Assembly (NCBI RefSeq): GCF_000005505.3
Contig: NC_016134.3
Coordinates: forward strand, 5,084,001 to 5,148,000
Length of the DNA: 64,000 nt
Direction of reading: 5' to 3'
From: Brachypodium distachyon
Lineage: Eukaryota; Streptophyta; Magnoliopsida; Poales; Poaceae
The notes under the pieces were generated by a model. The model saw only the letters and a program-made list of their open reading frames with translations. It did no database searches and had not been told where the DNA came from. Positions 37,036-48,583 of this stretch are shown here, one piece after another. Position numbers and translations under genes: made by a program. How positions within the stretch are numbered: the first letter of the stretch is position 1; each line of letters begins with the position of its first letter.

Positions 37036-40000
37036 CTAAACACCTAGTTGATACTCAATATGCTGAACATCAATTGACGAAGCGCAAACATTCCTGCGAT
37101 GTCCCACAGGACCACACTTTCCACACTTAGGATCGCTTCTTTTAGAAGCTGGTTTATCTTGGTTAGCTTTGCACGCTGAACGATTGTGTCCACTGAGCTT
37201 GCAAATAGTGCAGAACTTCGTCCTTTTCCGCTTCAGCTCGTAAGCAGGCTTGTCTCTAGTATTTGTAGGTCTTCCCTCAGGACACTTACGAACAGGCGCA
37301 AGCACTCCGGTATGAATCTGCCCAGGAACAACATCACTACCCTGTGGTACTTGTAAATTTACAACAGGGGCAACAAGAAGTTCTTGTAGACTGCGTCCAT
37401 CAGTGTATTGGTACATTTCACCAAACTTCTTCGTGCCGTCCTTCATATATTTCACTACATCATGATAGCAGTCTACATTCTTATCACCAATAGCAGCTAA
37501 CTCAAGAGCTGCTACGTGGAGAGTAGCATGGCGATAAGACTGTGACCTCGCCGAACCTCTATCCTTCTGCAAATGTACTAAATGATCAGGCAACACATCA
37601 GTTGCATCTTTTGTCCATCGCTTCAAGATATGCCCTTCAGGTATCTTGTCAACTCCTTGTCTCAGCATGACCTAAACAGTGTAACAAAAACTGTATGACA
37701 AAAAATTACATGTACGGGAAGAGAACATTAAGGTAGCTGGTGTTATCGAGTTTGTACCCTGATGGAATGACAGCAAAGCATGCCCATATGTTCAGCTAGT
37801 CCACACTCACACTTGTACATGCAACCACCATCACTTATAGTTACCTCATAATTTACTTTTGACCACTTCTCCCTCCTAGCAGCATCAGAATGTATGGTGA
37901 GATATTTCTTGTTCGCTTCTGCTTTAATCACATTGCATGCAGCGCTACCAAATATGTGATCGCTGAACAGCTGAAGCATAGCACTGGTATAAACTGTGGC
38001 AGCATGTTTCTCAATAGGCCATCCGGTCTTTAGCACAACACCACCCTGCAAAAACAGATGATACATAAGTAACATGACGTAATGAATCAAACTACAGTGC
38101 TGTCAACTATTACACGCACCATCCTAGTTCGTTGATTCTCAGAATCTTCTTTCAAAATACGATCAGCGATAAGTTTGTTGTACTGCTTCACAAACAAATG
38201 CATCGGAGCACCAGGTGGTACATATCCCTTTAACATGTGATTTGCACTTTCACTTCGTTGTGTACTTATCATCTTTGCACAAAATATACCACTAAAGTAC
38301 GGTTTTGCCCAATGATGACGCGCTTCATAGATGGGCGTAAGGAAATGATGTTCTTTCAAATCATACTTTTGCAATAGTCCTTCCCAAGCAGCCTCAAATT
38401 CTTCTACAGTTATACTATAATTGATTAGCTTGTGAAACTCAGGTTCGAAATTACTATACTTTGTGTAAACAGAACCAAGTCTCTCTTTCGCCATTTTTGG
38501 AACATGCCACTTGCACCACCTGTGAGTTGTATTTTTCAAGACACGTTCAATTGCAACTTCCATGGCACGGCATTGATCTGTAAAACAGTATGATAGGATT
38601 CAATTATTTTATACGTGTCTTACAATGAAGTACATCACATATTAGACAAATGTACCACAACATGTACCTGTAAGTATTGTCACCGGAGGTTTTCCACCCA
38701 TCAAAGAAGTAAATTCACGAAAGATCGACTCAAAACTTTCAATAGTTTCTTGTCGCATGAGAACTCCACTGAATATAATGCTTTGAAAATGATTGTTTAC
38801 TCCAACGAAAAGTCCAAAAGGCATACCATACAGATTGGTCTTGTACGTCGTATCAAAAGTGATTGCATCTCCAAAGCACTTGTAATCCATCTTGCTCTTA
38901 CCATTCACCCAAATTAGAGTCCTAATTCTTCCATCTGAATCTAAATCAGCAGTGTAAACAATAGAGGGATCCTCATCTCTCATCTTCGTGAATAAATCCA
39001 TTGTCTTGCGAACATCATCATTTGCTTCCTCTTTTGATATTTGTTTGCATAGATTCTCAAGCGACCGTTTATTGAACGGTATGTCTTCAGTTGAACCAAA
39101 GTACGTGCCAAGTATGCTATAAACCTTTGTTAGAGGAAGATTGTTCTCCCTTAGATTCCTTACTAACTCCCTTGTGTACCGATCTATGTGTTTATGAGAG
39201 GGCCAACACATTTTCTCTCCATTGTTCCGAGATAGGTTATGGTTATGCTCTAACTTGCACTCCTTGATATACCAACCATGGTCCTTGGTCCTCAAAAGCC
39301 TTATCATTGCTTTGCAACCACATCTAACATAAGATGTATTCTTCTTCCTGGGGTAACCCTGAATAATAAATTACCATTAGTACAATTCGTTCAATTTGAC
39401 TATGCTAGTAATCAGGGGAAAAAAATATACCTCGCATCCGCAAACAATATGCTTCAGTGTTTGGTACACGACATCCTTCTTAGGACCAGATTTGCACTTA
39501 TAGCTTTTGCTTCTGCTATAACGAATGCCAAACCCAACTTCCCATGAATATAGATTGATGTACTCGTAAGCCTCAGCTAATGAGTCAAAGCAAAGACCAA
39601 TTTTGGGTACATAATTTCTTCAGTGCTCCTCTGTGCAAAACCACGCAATGCATTCTCAAGGGGACCAGGTCTACCAGGCACATGAACACGTGCTTCTGGT
39701 CCAGCATCAAAATTTTTCCTATGTTCACAAAATTCATAGAAGTTATTAAATCTCAAAATTGTGGCTTATCACATGATTAAGTACTACAACAGTACCTAAT
39801 TCTTCCTGCATAATTAAAGGTCGTACTTCCAAGAAATGAACGTACCTATGGGACTGATGATTAAGTACTTGAGCAACACTTAATTGTTTTTACATAACTA
39901 CCGTTACTACATCCAACCAATTGACAGGCATTAGGTTACCATCATAATAACAAAATAAGCACATGATAAAATACATTGTTGTTTCATGTACAATTGATTT

Positions 40001-40887
40001 TCAATTCAGTACTTCGAACGTTTCAGAAATATTGTTGGTACATTTATATACACTCCTTGTTTATCGTTTGTACTGATGAAAGATATTTAATTTAGCGTTG
40101 AACTTAACTGTTATTTCGTGTACAGTTAATTTCCATTTAGGTAATCCACACATTTCAAAAGTCAGGTAAGTACAATGTCCTATAGTACTTCCTTAGTACT
40201 GAGCTACTTTAGAATAAACCGTGTACATTACTAACATTTTTTTGTACGTCTAAGTACATCATGTGTAGCTAATTCAGGTTTTTGAAGACGAAAAAAAGAA
40301 ACATTGTCTGACCTACCTATACACTTCTTGCTTATGGTTTGTACTGATGAAAGATATTAAAGTTAGCGTTGAACTTGACTGTTATTTCGTGCACAGTTAA
40401 TTTCCAATTAGGTAATCCACACATTTCAAAAGTTAGGTTAGTACAATGTCCTATAGTACTTCCTTGGGACTGACCTAGTTAAGAATAAACCGTGTACATC
40501 ACTAACCTATTTTCGTACGTCTAAGTACATCATGTGTAACTAATTCAGATTTTTGCAGACAAGAAAAAGAAACATTCCGTGGCCTAACCTTCGAGACGTT
40601 GCAGTAAACCCAACATCATCACCTGAAGCACCGATTTCAGTCCAGTCTTCTATTGAAGCTTTGCCCGCGTACTGTGGAATATCCTTGGCTCTACCAGCAC
40701 TACTCCGTCCTCGCGATTTGTTTATGCGTGGAGCAGAGCTGCATTCAGACGAAGATTCTTGCGGAGGGACAACAAATCTAAGAAAATAACATATCCATTT
40801 AAATGAAATGTAGGAAGTAAGAAAGGAAGAACCGAATGGAACCAAAAAGAACATCCAGTACCTAGATGGTACTTCTATTACTTCCAT
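37036..40887 (-). pseudogene. FAR1/Jittery-type MULE transposase, one-base frame loss
   Basis: This is the probable transposase of the surrounding element. Exons (complement): 40862-40887, 40589-40777, 39431-39718, 38668-39358, 38120-38577, 37758-38045, 37036-37671. They encode about 858 aa if one missing base in exon 3 is allowed for. Order of domains: a Ser-rich N terminus (VVPPQESSSECSSAPR), then a FAR1 DNA-binding domain (VPKIGLCFDSLAEAYEYINL, GYPRKKNTSYVRCGCKA, LEHNHNLS). Next comes the MULE catalytic core with its first Asp in DAITFDTTYKTN, second Asp in ILTDQCRAM and a candidate Glu in STQRSESANHMLK. A SWIM finger (YKCECGLAEHMGMLCCHS) and two zinc knuckles (CTICKLSGHNRSAC and CGKCGPVGHRRNVC) follow. 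Near 39605-39615 frame TEEIM does not connect to VPKIG: exon 3 is one base short. The gene reads inward from the right TIR. Confidence 0.85.
40047..40588. repeat. Tandem duplication, 2 x 271 bp, in FAR1 intron 2
   Basis: Unit 1 (40047-40317) and unit 2 (40318-40588) align almost end to end. Shared words include TTTGTACTGATGAAAGATAT, GGTAATCCACACATTTCAAA and ACAATGTCCTATAGTACTTC. Unit 2 ends against the splice donor of exon 2 (boundary 40589). Differences are mainly point changes. Confidence 0.9.
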
Positions 40888-41265
40888 GCCTCTCCAGTAG
40901 AATTGTTCATGCGACAGAACCGAGAAAAGCGAGGAGGAAGAACCTGTACACTTCTAATCAAAGTTTCGGATGAACCGAGAAACACGAAACCCAAATTCGT
41001 CGCAAGGTCCGTCCGGACAATGGAGGTTATGAGGAAGAACTTCTCGTCAGGGAAGAAGAAGACTAGATATTTTCTTCCCTCTCCTCAGAGTCTCTCTTAC
41101 CGACAACCCCGCCACTTTATGTGTCCTGTTCTTTGGCTTCTAACAAGCACTGTATCCGTACCTATCCTAGCTACATGCAAGGTGACAGATTTAATCTTTG
41201 GACATTTTTATAAATCATTTCAACGGATCGAATAGTGCGTTCCTATGCTCCATCGTGTGGCTCAC
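40888..41265 (-). promoter_or_regulatory. Subterminal promoter and 5' leader of the FAR1 gene
   Basis: The first ATG of FAR1 lies about 380 bp inside the right TIR. The leader is CT-rich on the minus strand, and a minus-strand TTTATAAAAATG (about 41202-41213) is a candidate TATA box. A similar pyrimidine-rich leader follows the left TIR at about 13120-13300 ahead of the PMD/Ulp1 gene, so both ends seem to drive inward transcription. Confidence 0.5.
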
Positions 41266-41296
41266 ACGGTGGGGCGAGATCGCTCCCGACCTACCG
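41266..41296 (-). repeat. Right terminal inverted repeat of the MULE
   Basis: Inverted match to 12952-12982 (29/31, no gaps). Confidence 0.8.
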
Positions 41297-41306
41297 CCTC
41301 CGCGTT

Positions 41307-41317
41307 AGTTGTTTGAG
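41307..41317. repeat. Proposed right target site duplication of the MULE
   Basis: AGTTGTTTGAG, identical to 12930-12940 in direct orientation. Confidence 0.7.
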
Positions 41318-41664
41318 TGCGTCTCTCTCTCAATTGGGCTGGTTTCGCAAGCCCACACCCACGTTTTCGACCGTCATCGTATCGTCCATTTGTCCTCCCC
41401 CTCCTTTCCGCCTCTCTCTCTCCCGGGCCCTAGGTGTTCGGGGTGTCCACGCCGGCGGCCAGCGAGGAGGCGAGGAGCCCCGATGCTGCGCCACCGCATC
41501 CCTCGGCTTCCGTAACGCCAAGAGCAACCACGGCGTGTCACTCGCGTCCGCTCCTCGCCCCATTCACCGATGGCGCCGCGGCTTCCGTTTCTCCGTTCTG
41601 CCGCGTCTCTCGTCGCTTCGCCGGTGCGCCAAGGCTAGACAGCGGCGGCGAGCCGGCGACGACT

Positions 41665-41914
41665 ATGACGGAGGAGTCGAGGAAGCGGAAACAGCCGACC
41701 GACGCGCCGTCTCCGGGGGACTAGGGGCAAGAGGAAGTGGCGGCGGGGTAAGCGGCCGAAGGAGGTGAAGCCTGCGCTGCCGCTTCCGTCGGAGATAAAA
41801 AAGAACAAGGAAAAGCGTAGCGAGGTGCCACGCTCAGGCGCGCGAAGAAGGCCCAGAAGCGCAGGCTCGGCGAGGGAGCCCGATGAGACCGTGTGCCTGC
41901 CTGACGACCAGCAG
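41665..41914 (+). pseudogene. Degenerate first-exon fragment of a ribosome production factor 1 (RPF1)-like gene
   Basis: RPF1 is a nucleolar Brix-domain protein needed for 60S ribosome maturation. Three overlapping frames here carry pieces of its N-terminal region in the right order: GTRGKRKWRRGKRPKEVKPA with LPLPSEIKKNKEKRSEV, then (shifted) LRRAKKAQKRRLGEGA, then (shifted back) REPDETVCLPDD. The last matches the family's conserved TREPDETVCLPDDEE. Two frame changes and an early TAG (from the ATG at 41665) show it is broken. No Brix domain exon was found downstream. A GC-rich leader precedes it, so this may be the remains of a gene start next to the MULE insertion. Confidence 0.6.
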
Positions 41915-44700
41915 GTAGTTGCCGTGTCTTCTCCGTTGCTTACTTGGTTAGTTTGATCAGTGCGGTTGTACCAAACAATAAAACAGTTGTAGCTTTACAC
42001 CGCATATGTATGTCAGGAACATCAAATCCAAGGGTGCTTATGTTAGGCTAGGTTTGTGCAAAATTGGAATTACATTGCTTCATATTTCTGATAGCAGGGA
42101 CAAATGTGAGATAGTAGGTATGAGCACGAGGTTAGGGATGAGAGGTTTCTTTATTCGATATGGCTGAGTGATGTTAAGTGGCAATGGCATCCAAGGGTGT
42201 AAACATTCATTGTTTGGATCCTTTCTTGTGGAGCATTTTGAAGCTCAAGTAAAGGCAAGCAATTTGGTGCTTGTGATTGACCTGAACAGCTGGTGTACAC
42301 ATGCCATTCTTACGACATGAGATATATACAAGGATTGGAGACGTTCTTAGCAAAATGTAACCCGTTGGTACCTTATTTACAAATCCTAGAAGCTACACAT
42401 GACATACTGAGAGACATTCTCAGTTAAATATTACTTACCTTGTTTGATTGTATATTTTATTTGCCATTAGTTTGTTTAAACTCAACAGTTTGTCATGAAA
42501 TGGCACCCTTAACACGCACATCAGTGCTTGCAATAGAATCATAAGGTTAGTCCCTCAATTTTTCATTGCTCATCTTGAGAACAGAAAATCTGTTCTCACT
42601 GTCTGCTTCTTTCGACTTGCCAGGACTGTTGTACTTTGTGTATGTATTGATCAGGAAGAATCCATCCTCTTAGTGTAACATCTCTAAATCATGTACATTG
42701 AGAAAGGAGGATGCTTGAGAGAAATTGTAACCCTAAAAAAGGTAGTGACCTGCAGTGCTTAATCCCTCTCCATCTCTCCCGCTGTCGGCTTCTGCTCCCC
42801 TTGCCCTACTCCATCTGTCCATCCACAAAGTTAGTAGTTACAACTTAACACTGGTCTCCCCCTCGTCCCATTGGATATTTTTTTTTGGCTTCTCCGGCTC
42901 CCTGATTTTGTGCTTGTAGTGAGCTATATTGTTGCCTTTCTGCTCGAAACATTCAGAATGAGCCAGCAGTTGGAAGTGACATTCAGAGAGGAAGGAGCCA
43001 ATTTCATCTTCTAGGCACAAAGGACATTTGGTATTTAATTCGGGCCTATTCTCTTTCCGATATCTATTAGGTTGTATTTAGTTATGTACTAAAATTTGAT
43101 GTTCAGGGTTTCAGATTTAGTAACAAGCTGACTGGACAGAAGGTATGAATGTTGGCGTGCTGCATGGTGGATTTCCTTATGTTCCTGCTATTCATTTGCA
43201 GTCATAGATTTGACAAGTACCTCAAATGTTTGGTGTTTGGTTCCGACAAGTTCTTACATCGGATTTAGTGCCTTGCTTCTAAGATAAATGATACTAGAAT
43301 CTAATGCCTTGCTTCTAAGATAAATGATACTAGAAAATACTGCAAATTCCCTGTGATGGTGAACACTTCATGGCTGTTTAAAGTAGTCTTAGTTATAGAA
43401 TTATATATTCGAAGTTTAACTTACTAATTGGAATTGTTTCATTATGTAATATGAATATTGTATTATGCTTCTGAGCTAGATACTGAAATTACTATCATTC
43501 GTGCTACCACTTTCTTTTCACTGCATTACCTTACCTTTACCATTCTAAATTTTTTGTATGTAACCGTAGAGGTGGCGGCACGACGCAGGGCATCCTACGG
43601 GGAGGAATAGGAAGTGAGGTTTTTATAGACGGGACCTCGCCATGGTCGCCTTCGGTTTTGACATCGAAGCACTGCTGGTCTCCACGGCCAGATCGAAGGT
43701 CCCAAGCTGTAGGGGAGTTCTTTTCATCTGCAGATTATGAATCATTTCTACCTTGCTAGGATTCGATTATGTGTGCTAACAAATAACAATTATAGGCTGC
43801 TCCGATTGCTTCACTATTTCTTCAAACCAGTCGTATTTTGTTATCGACATCGCTTAATTCGAATTTCCTTCATGATTCTCACCCGGTTGTTTGCAGCTTC
43901 TTTGTTAAATTGAATTTTATATGCAACAATTTGTCGAGCTCGAGAAAAGCCACACACTACATAAAAGTCAATATTGGGGCCCAAGCTTCTTGAGGTATCA
44001 CTTCTGCTGTTGAATGGCGTAGATTGAGCCTCTGCTCTAATTCTGTTTCATGATGCTTCCCTTGATGGTTTTGCTTTCATGTTGAATTCTTCCCATGATA
44101 CCTATTCAGAACCATGCCATCCAGGAATTGACAATCATCACCAAAGAATGCGTCCTTGTTCCTGGTGACATGCATTGGTAGGTACTTTTTGGTATGTTAG
44201 TTATTCATGTACTCTGATTCAAACAGCCGTTTTGCTATATATACAAGTGGAAGGGCATACAAGTGCTTAATTATTTATCTCATAACTTAGATGTTACTGC
44301 CAAACTATTTGTTTTTCTTAGTTCATTCTATCTATATCCTACCTTATATTAGTCAGCGTGCACCAAATTAATTGTAGAACATACACATTATGTAATACGC
44401 ATCCAAAGATCATTATTTTCTTAAGTATGTGTGCTGATATATTTTCTCACTAATTTCCATCAAATTCATAAAAAATAGACAGGCACTGCAACTTGCGCTA
44501 TCATGATCTAGTAGAAGATAAAAACCGGAGTACGAATCAGATCTAACCATATACATCAGAGAGAAAATTCGACATTTTGAAATGGTATATTAATGGTCAT
44601 TTCATGTATTATCCCACTCGTTAGTTACGGCAAAAAAGAAAAAAAGTTGATCAATTTGGGGCGGCAGTTGCGGCAGCTTTCCTAATTAATCACATGCGCG
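41915..44700. other. Intergenic; no coding gene seen
   Basis: AT-rich sequence with intron-like texture and no conserved frame. The only distinct structure is a 36-bp tandem repeat at 43269-43335. A GC-richer piece at 43565-43720 (GTCGCCTTCGGTTTTGACAT region) might be an exon relic but matches nothing I recognise. Confidence 0.5.
43269..43335. repeat. 36-bp tandem repeat, 1.9 copies
   Basis: The word TGCCTTGCTTCTAAGATAAA followed by TGATACTAGAA occurs twice with a period of 36 bp. Confidence 0.9.
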
Positions 44701-44799
44701 GTTACTCAAAGCTCCAGCGGTGGAGGGTGTTCATCGCCGGAGCGAAGCTCTTAGCTGGACGTGAGAGTAGGTGGACTTGAAGCTAGAAAGAAGAATTAA

Positions 44800-47500
44800 G
44801 GATGTACTGTATTTGGTTCTGGGGTGGGGCGGGTTGGGTCGGCTCCACACAGGCTTTTTTGTGTTTGGATCGGTGATTGGGCTAGAGCAGAGCGGTCCAC
44901 GGTGAAAATTGCTCCCCAAAAAACGATTCGGTTCGCTCGCTGAATTTTGTGGACACGCGGCCCGCGAGCCCATTCGCTCACGTACGACTCTCCCTCGGCA
45001 TACAAATACCTCTCTGGCCCCCCTCTCCCGAACCCTAACACCACTCCCCACTCGCGCCGCTCTCTCCTCCCGAACCCGAGCCGCAACTCTGCAGCCATAG
45101 CGCCGCTCTCTCCTCCCTGATCCCAAACCCTAGCCGTCCACTGCTCCTCTCGTTCCCGCTCTGTCCACTCGCTCTCAAACTGGAGACGCAAGGTGGCTGG
45201 CTGGCAGCGGCGGCGCAAGGCCATCGACGACACAAGGCGACCACGTTTTGCTGGATGCGGGTAAGTCTTCATCTCGCTTCTCTTCTTTTTATTTTTCTTG
45301 ATCCGGTTTTCTTGATCTGTTTCTTGATCTTTTTTTGTTGATCCGTTTCTTGATCTGTTTGCAGGGAACCGGTAGGGACGGATCTGCATCTTGTTCGGCC
45401 TTTTCTTCCTCTTCGTGGTTTTCTTGGTAAGGTAGTCTCTTGATCCCTCCTTCACCTCTCTTCTTCATGTTCTTCTCCGGATCGTGGCTGATCTGTTCTT
45501 GATCTGCTATGCAGGGCTCTGGAAGGGACCAATCTGCTTATTTCTTGCCTCCCTACGGCATCCTCTACTGCCTCTTCCAGTTCTTGATTTCTTGCAAGGT
45601 AACCACTTTGATCCGGTTCTGTCCTTCCTTCTCTGTTTCTTGATGTTCTTAGTTGTAGTTGCTATATGTTTATCTCCCAGTGCTATATTGTTGGTCTCGT
45701 TGGTAAGGAAGTTGGAGTACACCTTGTGTACATGCAGTCACTGTGTACTTACGTTAGCAGTAGCATCTTGGTGATAATTAGTGTCGATTTTTGGAGTAGT
45801 GCCAAACTTGGTGATAATTGATGTGCTGATTTTGGAATGTCTTATTTTGGACAGTGCAGAAGTTTGTGAAATACCCAGAGCAAAATATGTTGTAGCAAGA
45901 AACTGACATCAAATATTTGTGTTGGACCATGGGTTTCATTCAGTCTAGCTTCGATGATGTGTTATGGTGTGCGCAGTTGTTCTCAATCTGTTTACAGGAC
46001 ATGAATCTTGTATTTGTTCGATCTATTGAGAAATTTGCTTTTGTAAGAACTGTTGTGCTATCTGTCATGTAAGATTTATCTTTAGTTAAAATCAGCATTG
46101 CTACTTGTGTTCACTCTATTGAGAAAATGTTCAGAATATACTAGTTACTCTGTTTTGATCTTGAGATTGGTTCTGATCTTAGTTATGGCATGTTCAATTA
46201 GATTGGTTCTATAGTATTCTGAAACTAGGTGGCTACATTCTCAGTTAAGAACAATTTGTTAAGAACAATTTTGACATTCTCAGAATATAACATAATGTAC
46301 TTACAACAAGTCTCTCCCCTGCTTTATTCTCTAACCTAAGCATAGTAACATCTTGTACATAGTACTGTATAATGTACTGTTTAATAATTAATTAGCTTAT
46401 GTACTGTTTAATAACTAATAGCCAATCAATTACTTTTTATTAATTAATTAGCCTTATGTACTGTGTAATAGTTAATCAGTTAATTAATTACTTATTTAAA
46501 GGGTGCTGGAAGGGACTGTTTGTGGCTATCTTGTTTAAGATAATTGGCTGATTTGTGCTCTTTCTTGGTCTTTTTGCAAGGCAACTTCTTGGATCTAGTT
46601 TCTTATACTGTTCTTGGTTGTACCTGTTATAATCTCTGGACCTTTTTTTTTGCAAGGCTCGCGAAGCTTCAGTCTGCATCTCCTAGACCATTTGCTACCA
46701 CTTGGGATTCTTGCAAGGTAATTTCGTGGATCTGTGATTGTGTGTGCTGTCATTGCGATTGTGTGTGCTATTGGTTGCCCTTTCATTGCCCTGAGATTAT
46801 TTAGTGTGTATTGTTTAATGTTTATTTTTCCATGTACTGCTTAATTTATCCATGTATTGTTATTGTTTTCATGTGCTGTTTCATTAATCCATATACCTTT
46901 TAATTAATTTCATGTACTGTTTCCATGTGCTGTTTGTTGTTTATTCATTTATTTTTATTAACTGTCTAATTAATTACTACTACTGTTTATTATTTATTTG
47001 ATGCTATTTATTAACTGTCTAATTAATAACTTTTTGTTAATATCTGTTTATTAATTATGTAATTAATTACTGCTTGTTAATTGCTGTTTATTGTATATAT
47101 TGTTTATTAATTAAGCTAACTAATTTAGCTACTCAATCAAGCTAATTAATTATGCTTAATTAATTAACCTAATTAATTAGCTTGTTTGATGCATTGTTTA
47201 TTGTACTGTTTATTAATTAATTAGTTTAATGAAGCTATTGAGCTAATTAGTTAGCTAATTAATGACCTTATATGTGAGAAGTAGCTCGATGGGCCAGTGT
47301 GGTTGAGCTACTTAGCATAGCTAATTACTTAATTACCTTATATGTCAGAAGTAGTTCGAGCAATGCATTGCTCTAACTACTCGTTTATAAGCTAATTAAT
47401 TAATTACTTCTCGGCTTTGTTGATTTAGATGGATTTCACATCACTCTGGCCAAGATCCAAGTGCCCCGCCTCCTTCAGGATCCAAGGTACAACTGTACCA
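44800..47500 (+). other. Unresolved tract: plant-leader-like start, exon-like pieces, AT-rich repeat
   Basis: At 45040-45240 the sequence is CT-rich with AAACCCTAGCC, typical of grass 5' leaders. Downstream, similar cassettes start near 45364, 45514 and 46500 with GGGNNCTGGAAGGGAC-type words and finish in TTGCAAG before GT or GC, like spliced non-coding exons. At 47431 a TTTAG acceptor is followed by an open frame containing GQDPSAPPPSGSK. I could not assemble a protein, so this could be a non-coding transcript or a transposon remnant. Confidence 0.3.
46360..47420. repeat. AT-rich low-complexity tract with TTAATTAATTA words
   Basis: Repeated TTAATTAATTAGC and TGTACTGTTTAAT words make up most of this kilobase, with no fixed period. 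It lies in the unresolved tract at 44.8-47.5 kb. Confidence 0.8.
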
Positions 47501-48497
47501 AGGTTATTCCTCTACCAAATCTGCTTCCCTCCAACTTGCTTTCCACTCTTTGGATCAGAGGAGAGATGCATGGATGCTATTACGTTAGGAAGGGGACTAT
47601 AGAAATGGTATCTACAGTATGCTCCTTCCCCTAGCAAACCCCTCGTATTGTATGTGGACAGAAGAACTAGTGTGTCTTGGGCTGCGTGTGGCGCATAGTT
47701 CTGGCTTTGTCTGACGAGTGATTCTCGTCTATGTAGAACCGACACAATTGTGTCCTCGTGTAGTACGCTAGTGATACGGGGATACGTCAGGACAAGCCAC
47801 GATATGCGTATCTCCGGTATCCCTCTTTTGATATAAAACCAAAGAAATGGGGATACGGTAGGGATACTGGGAAGATACATACGGGATACTGAGGAAGATG
47901 GAGATGGCGGCTGCCGGTACGTGAGGAAGAAGATCCTGGTGGTGGGGGGAAGATGGGACAACACCTAATGACGAGGGAGAATGTAATGATCGAGAGGAGG
48001 ATGGGGATTGTGGCCACCTATGAGCCAGAAATTCCAGGCGGCGGCACAGTTGATGCTGTTTTCCTTTCATGTTCTGCAGTAGTTGAGGAAGATGGTGGCA
48101 GAGAATACTGGCGGCTGGAGGCTGGAGGAACGCGAAAGGAAAGACTAGGGTTTTTGAAACTGGGCCTTATATGGGCTAAGTGAATGGTTGCACAGGCCTT
48201 TAGTACCATCAAACTGCTTGAAGCTTCAAAATCATCCACGAAAAGAAAACATGTGGCATATGTCATAATTATAATGTTATGTTATCAATCTTGTATTATA
48301 TAACTAAAGGACATAACTATACAGCAATGTGCACACAATGGCATTAGCATGTGGCGCCGAAACTTATCTTTCCTCCCGTTGCTCCTAATCACTCTCGCTG
48401 CTCCTGGTCACTCTCAGGAGTACAAAGCAAAGACAAGAAACATAGCTGCACTACCATGACTCTAATCTGCTACAAATCTAGGAAGATATCAAAATAG
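47501..48497. other. Intergenic with simple GATACGGG-type repetition
   Basis: At 47770-47900 the word GATACGGG/GGGATAC recurs several times. The 48000-48180 frame has no recognisable feature. No gene is called. Confidence 0.5.
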
Positions 48498-48499
48498 TA

Positions 48500-48583
48500 C
48501 TCCCCCCGTTTCTAAATTCTTGTCTTGTGGTTTTAGTGCTAATTTGAACTAAAACCATGACAAGAATTTAGGAACGGAGGGAG
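48500..48583. mobile_element. Short Stowaway-type MITE (84 bp)
   Basis: A nearly complete palindrome: CTCCCCCCGTTTCTAAATTC on the left, GAATTTAGGAACGGAGGGAG on the right. TA duplications lie at 48498-48499 and 48584-48585. Confidence 0.9.

Larger units (their letters stand above)
12930..41317. mobile_element. Giant (about 28.4 kb) FAR1/Jittery-type Mutator-like element with cargo genes
   Basis: The evidence is structural and genic. Inverted 31-bp repeats lie at 12952-12982 and 41266-41296 (29 of 31 identical; core GAGCGATCTCGCCCCACCG). Exactly matching AGTTGTTTGAG direct repeats lie outside them at 12930-12940 and 41307-41317; 11 bp fits the 8-11 bp duplications known for MULEs. The TIR starts lie 11 bp and 10 bp inside those repeats. 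Inside is a FAR1-type MULE transposase gene on the minus strand next to the right end. Other genes are a PMD/Ulp1 gene facing inward from the left end, two PMD paralogues and an acidic-protein gene. Ulp1-bearing MULEs (Kaonashi-like) are an established class in plants. Nested solo LTRs account for about 5.2 kb. The 10-11 outermost bases at each end do not match one another, so the exact termini are inferred. Confidence 0.78.

Noticed and set aside
41235..41768. 177-aa plus-strand frame starting in the MULE end
   Set aside because: It spans the TIR and host flank and has no family similarity; the RPF1-like signal lies in other frames.
44731..45455. 219-aa and 131-aa minus-strand frames
   Set aside because: They oppose a leader-like plus-strand sequence, have biased composition and show no recognisable domain.
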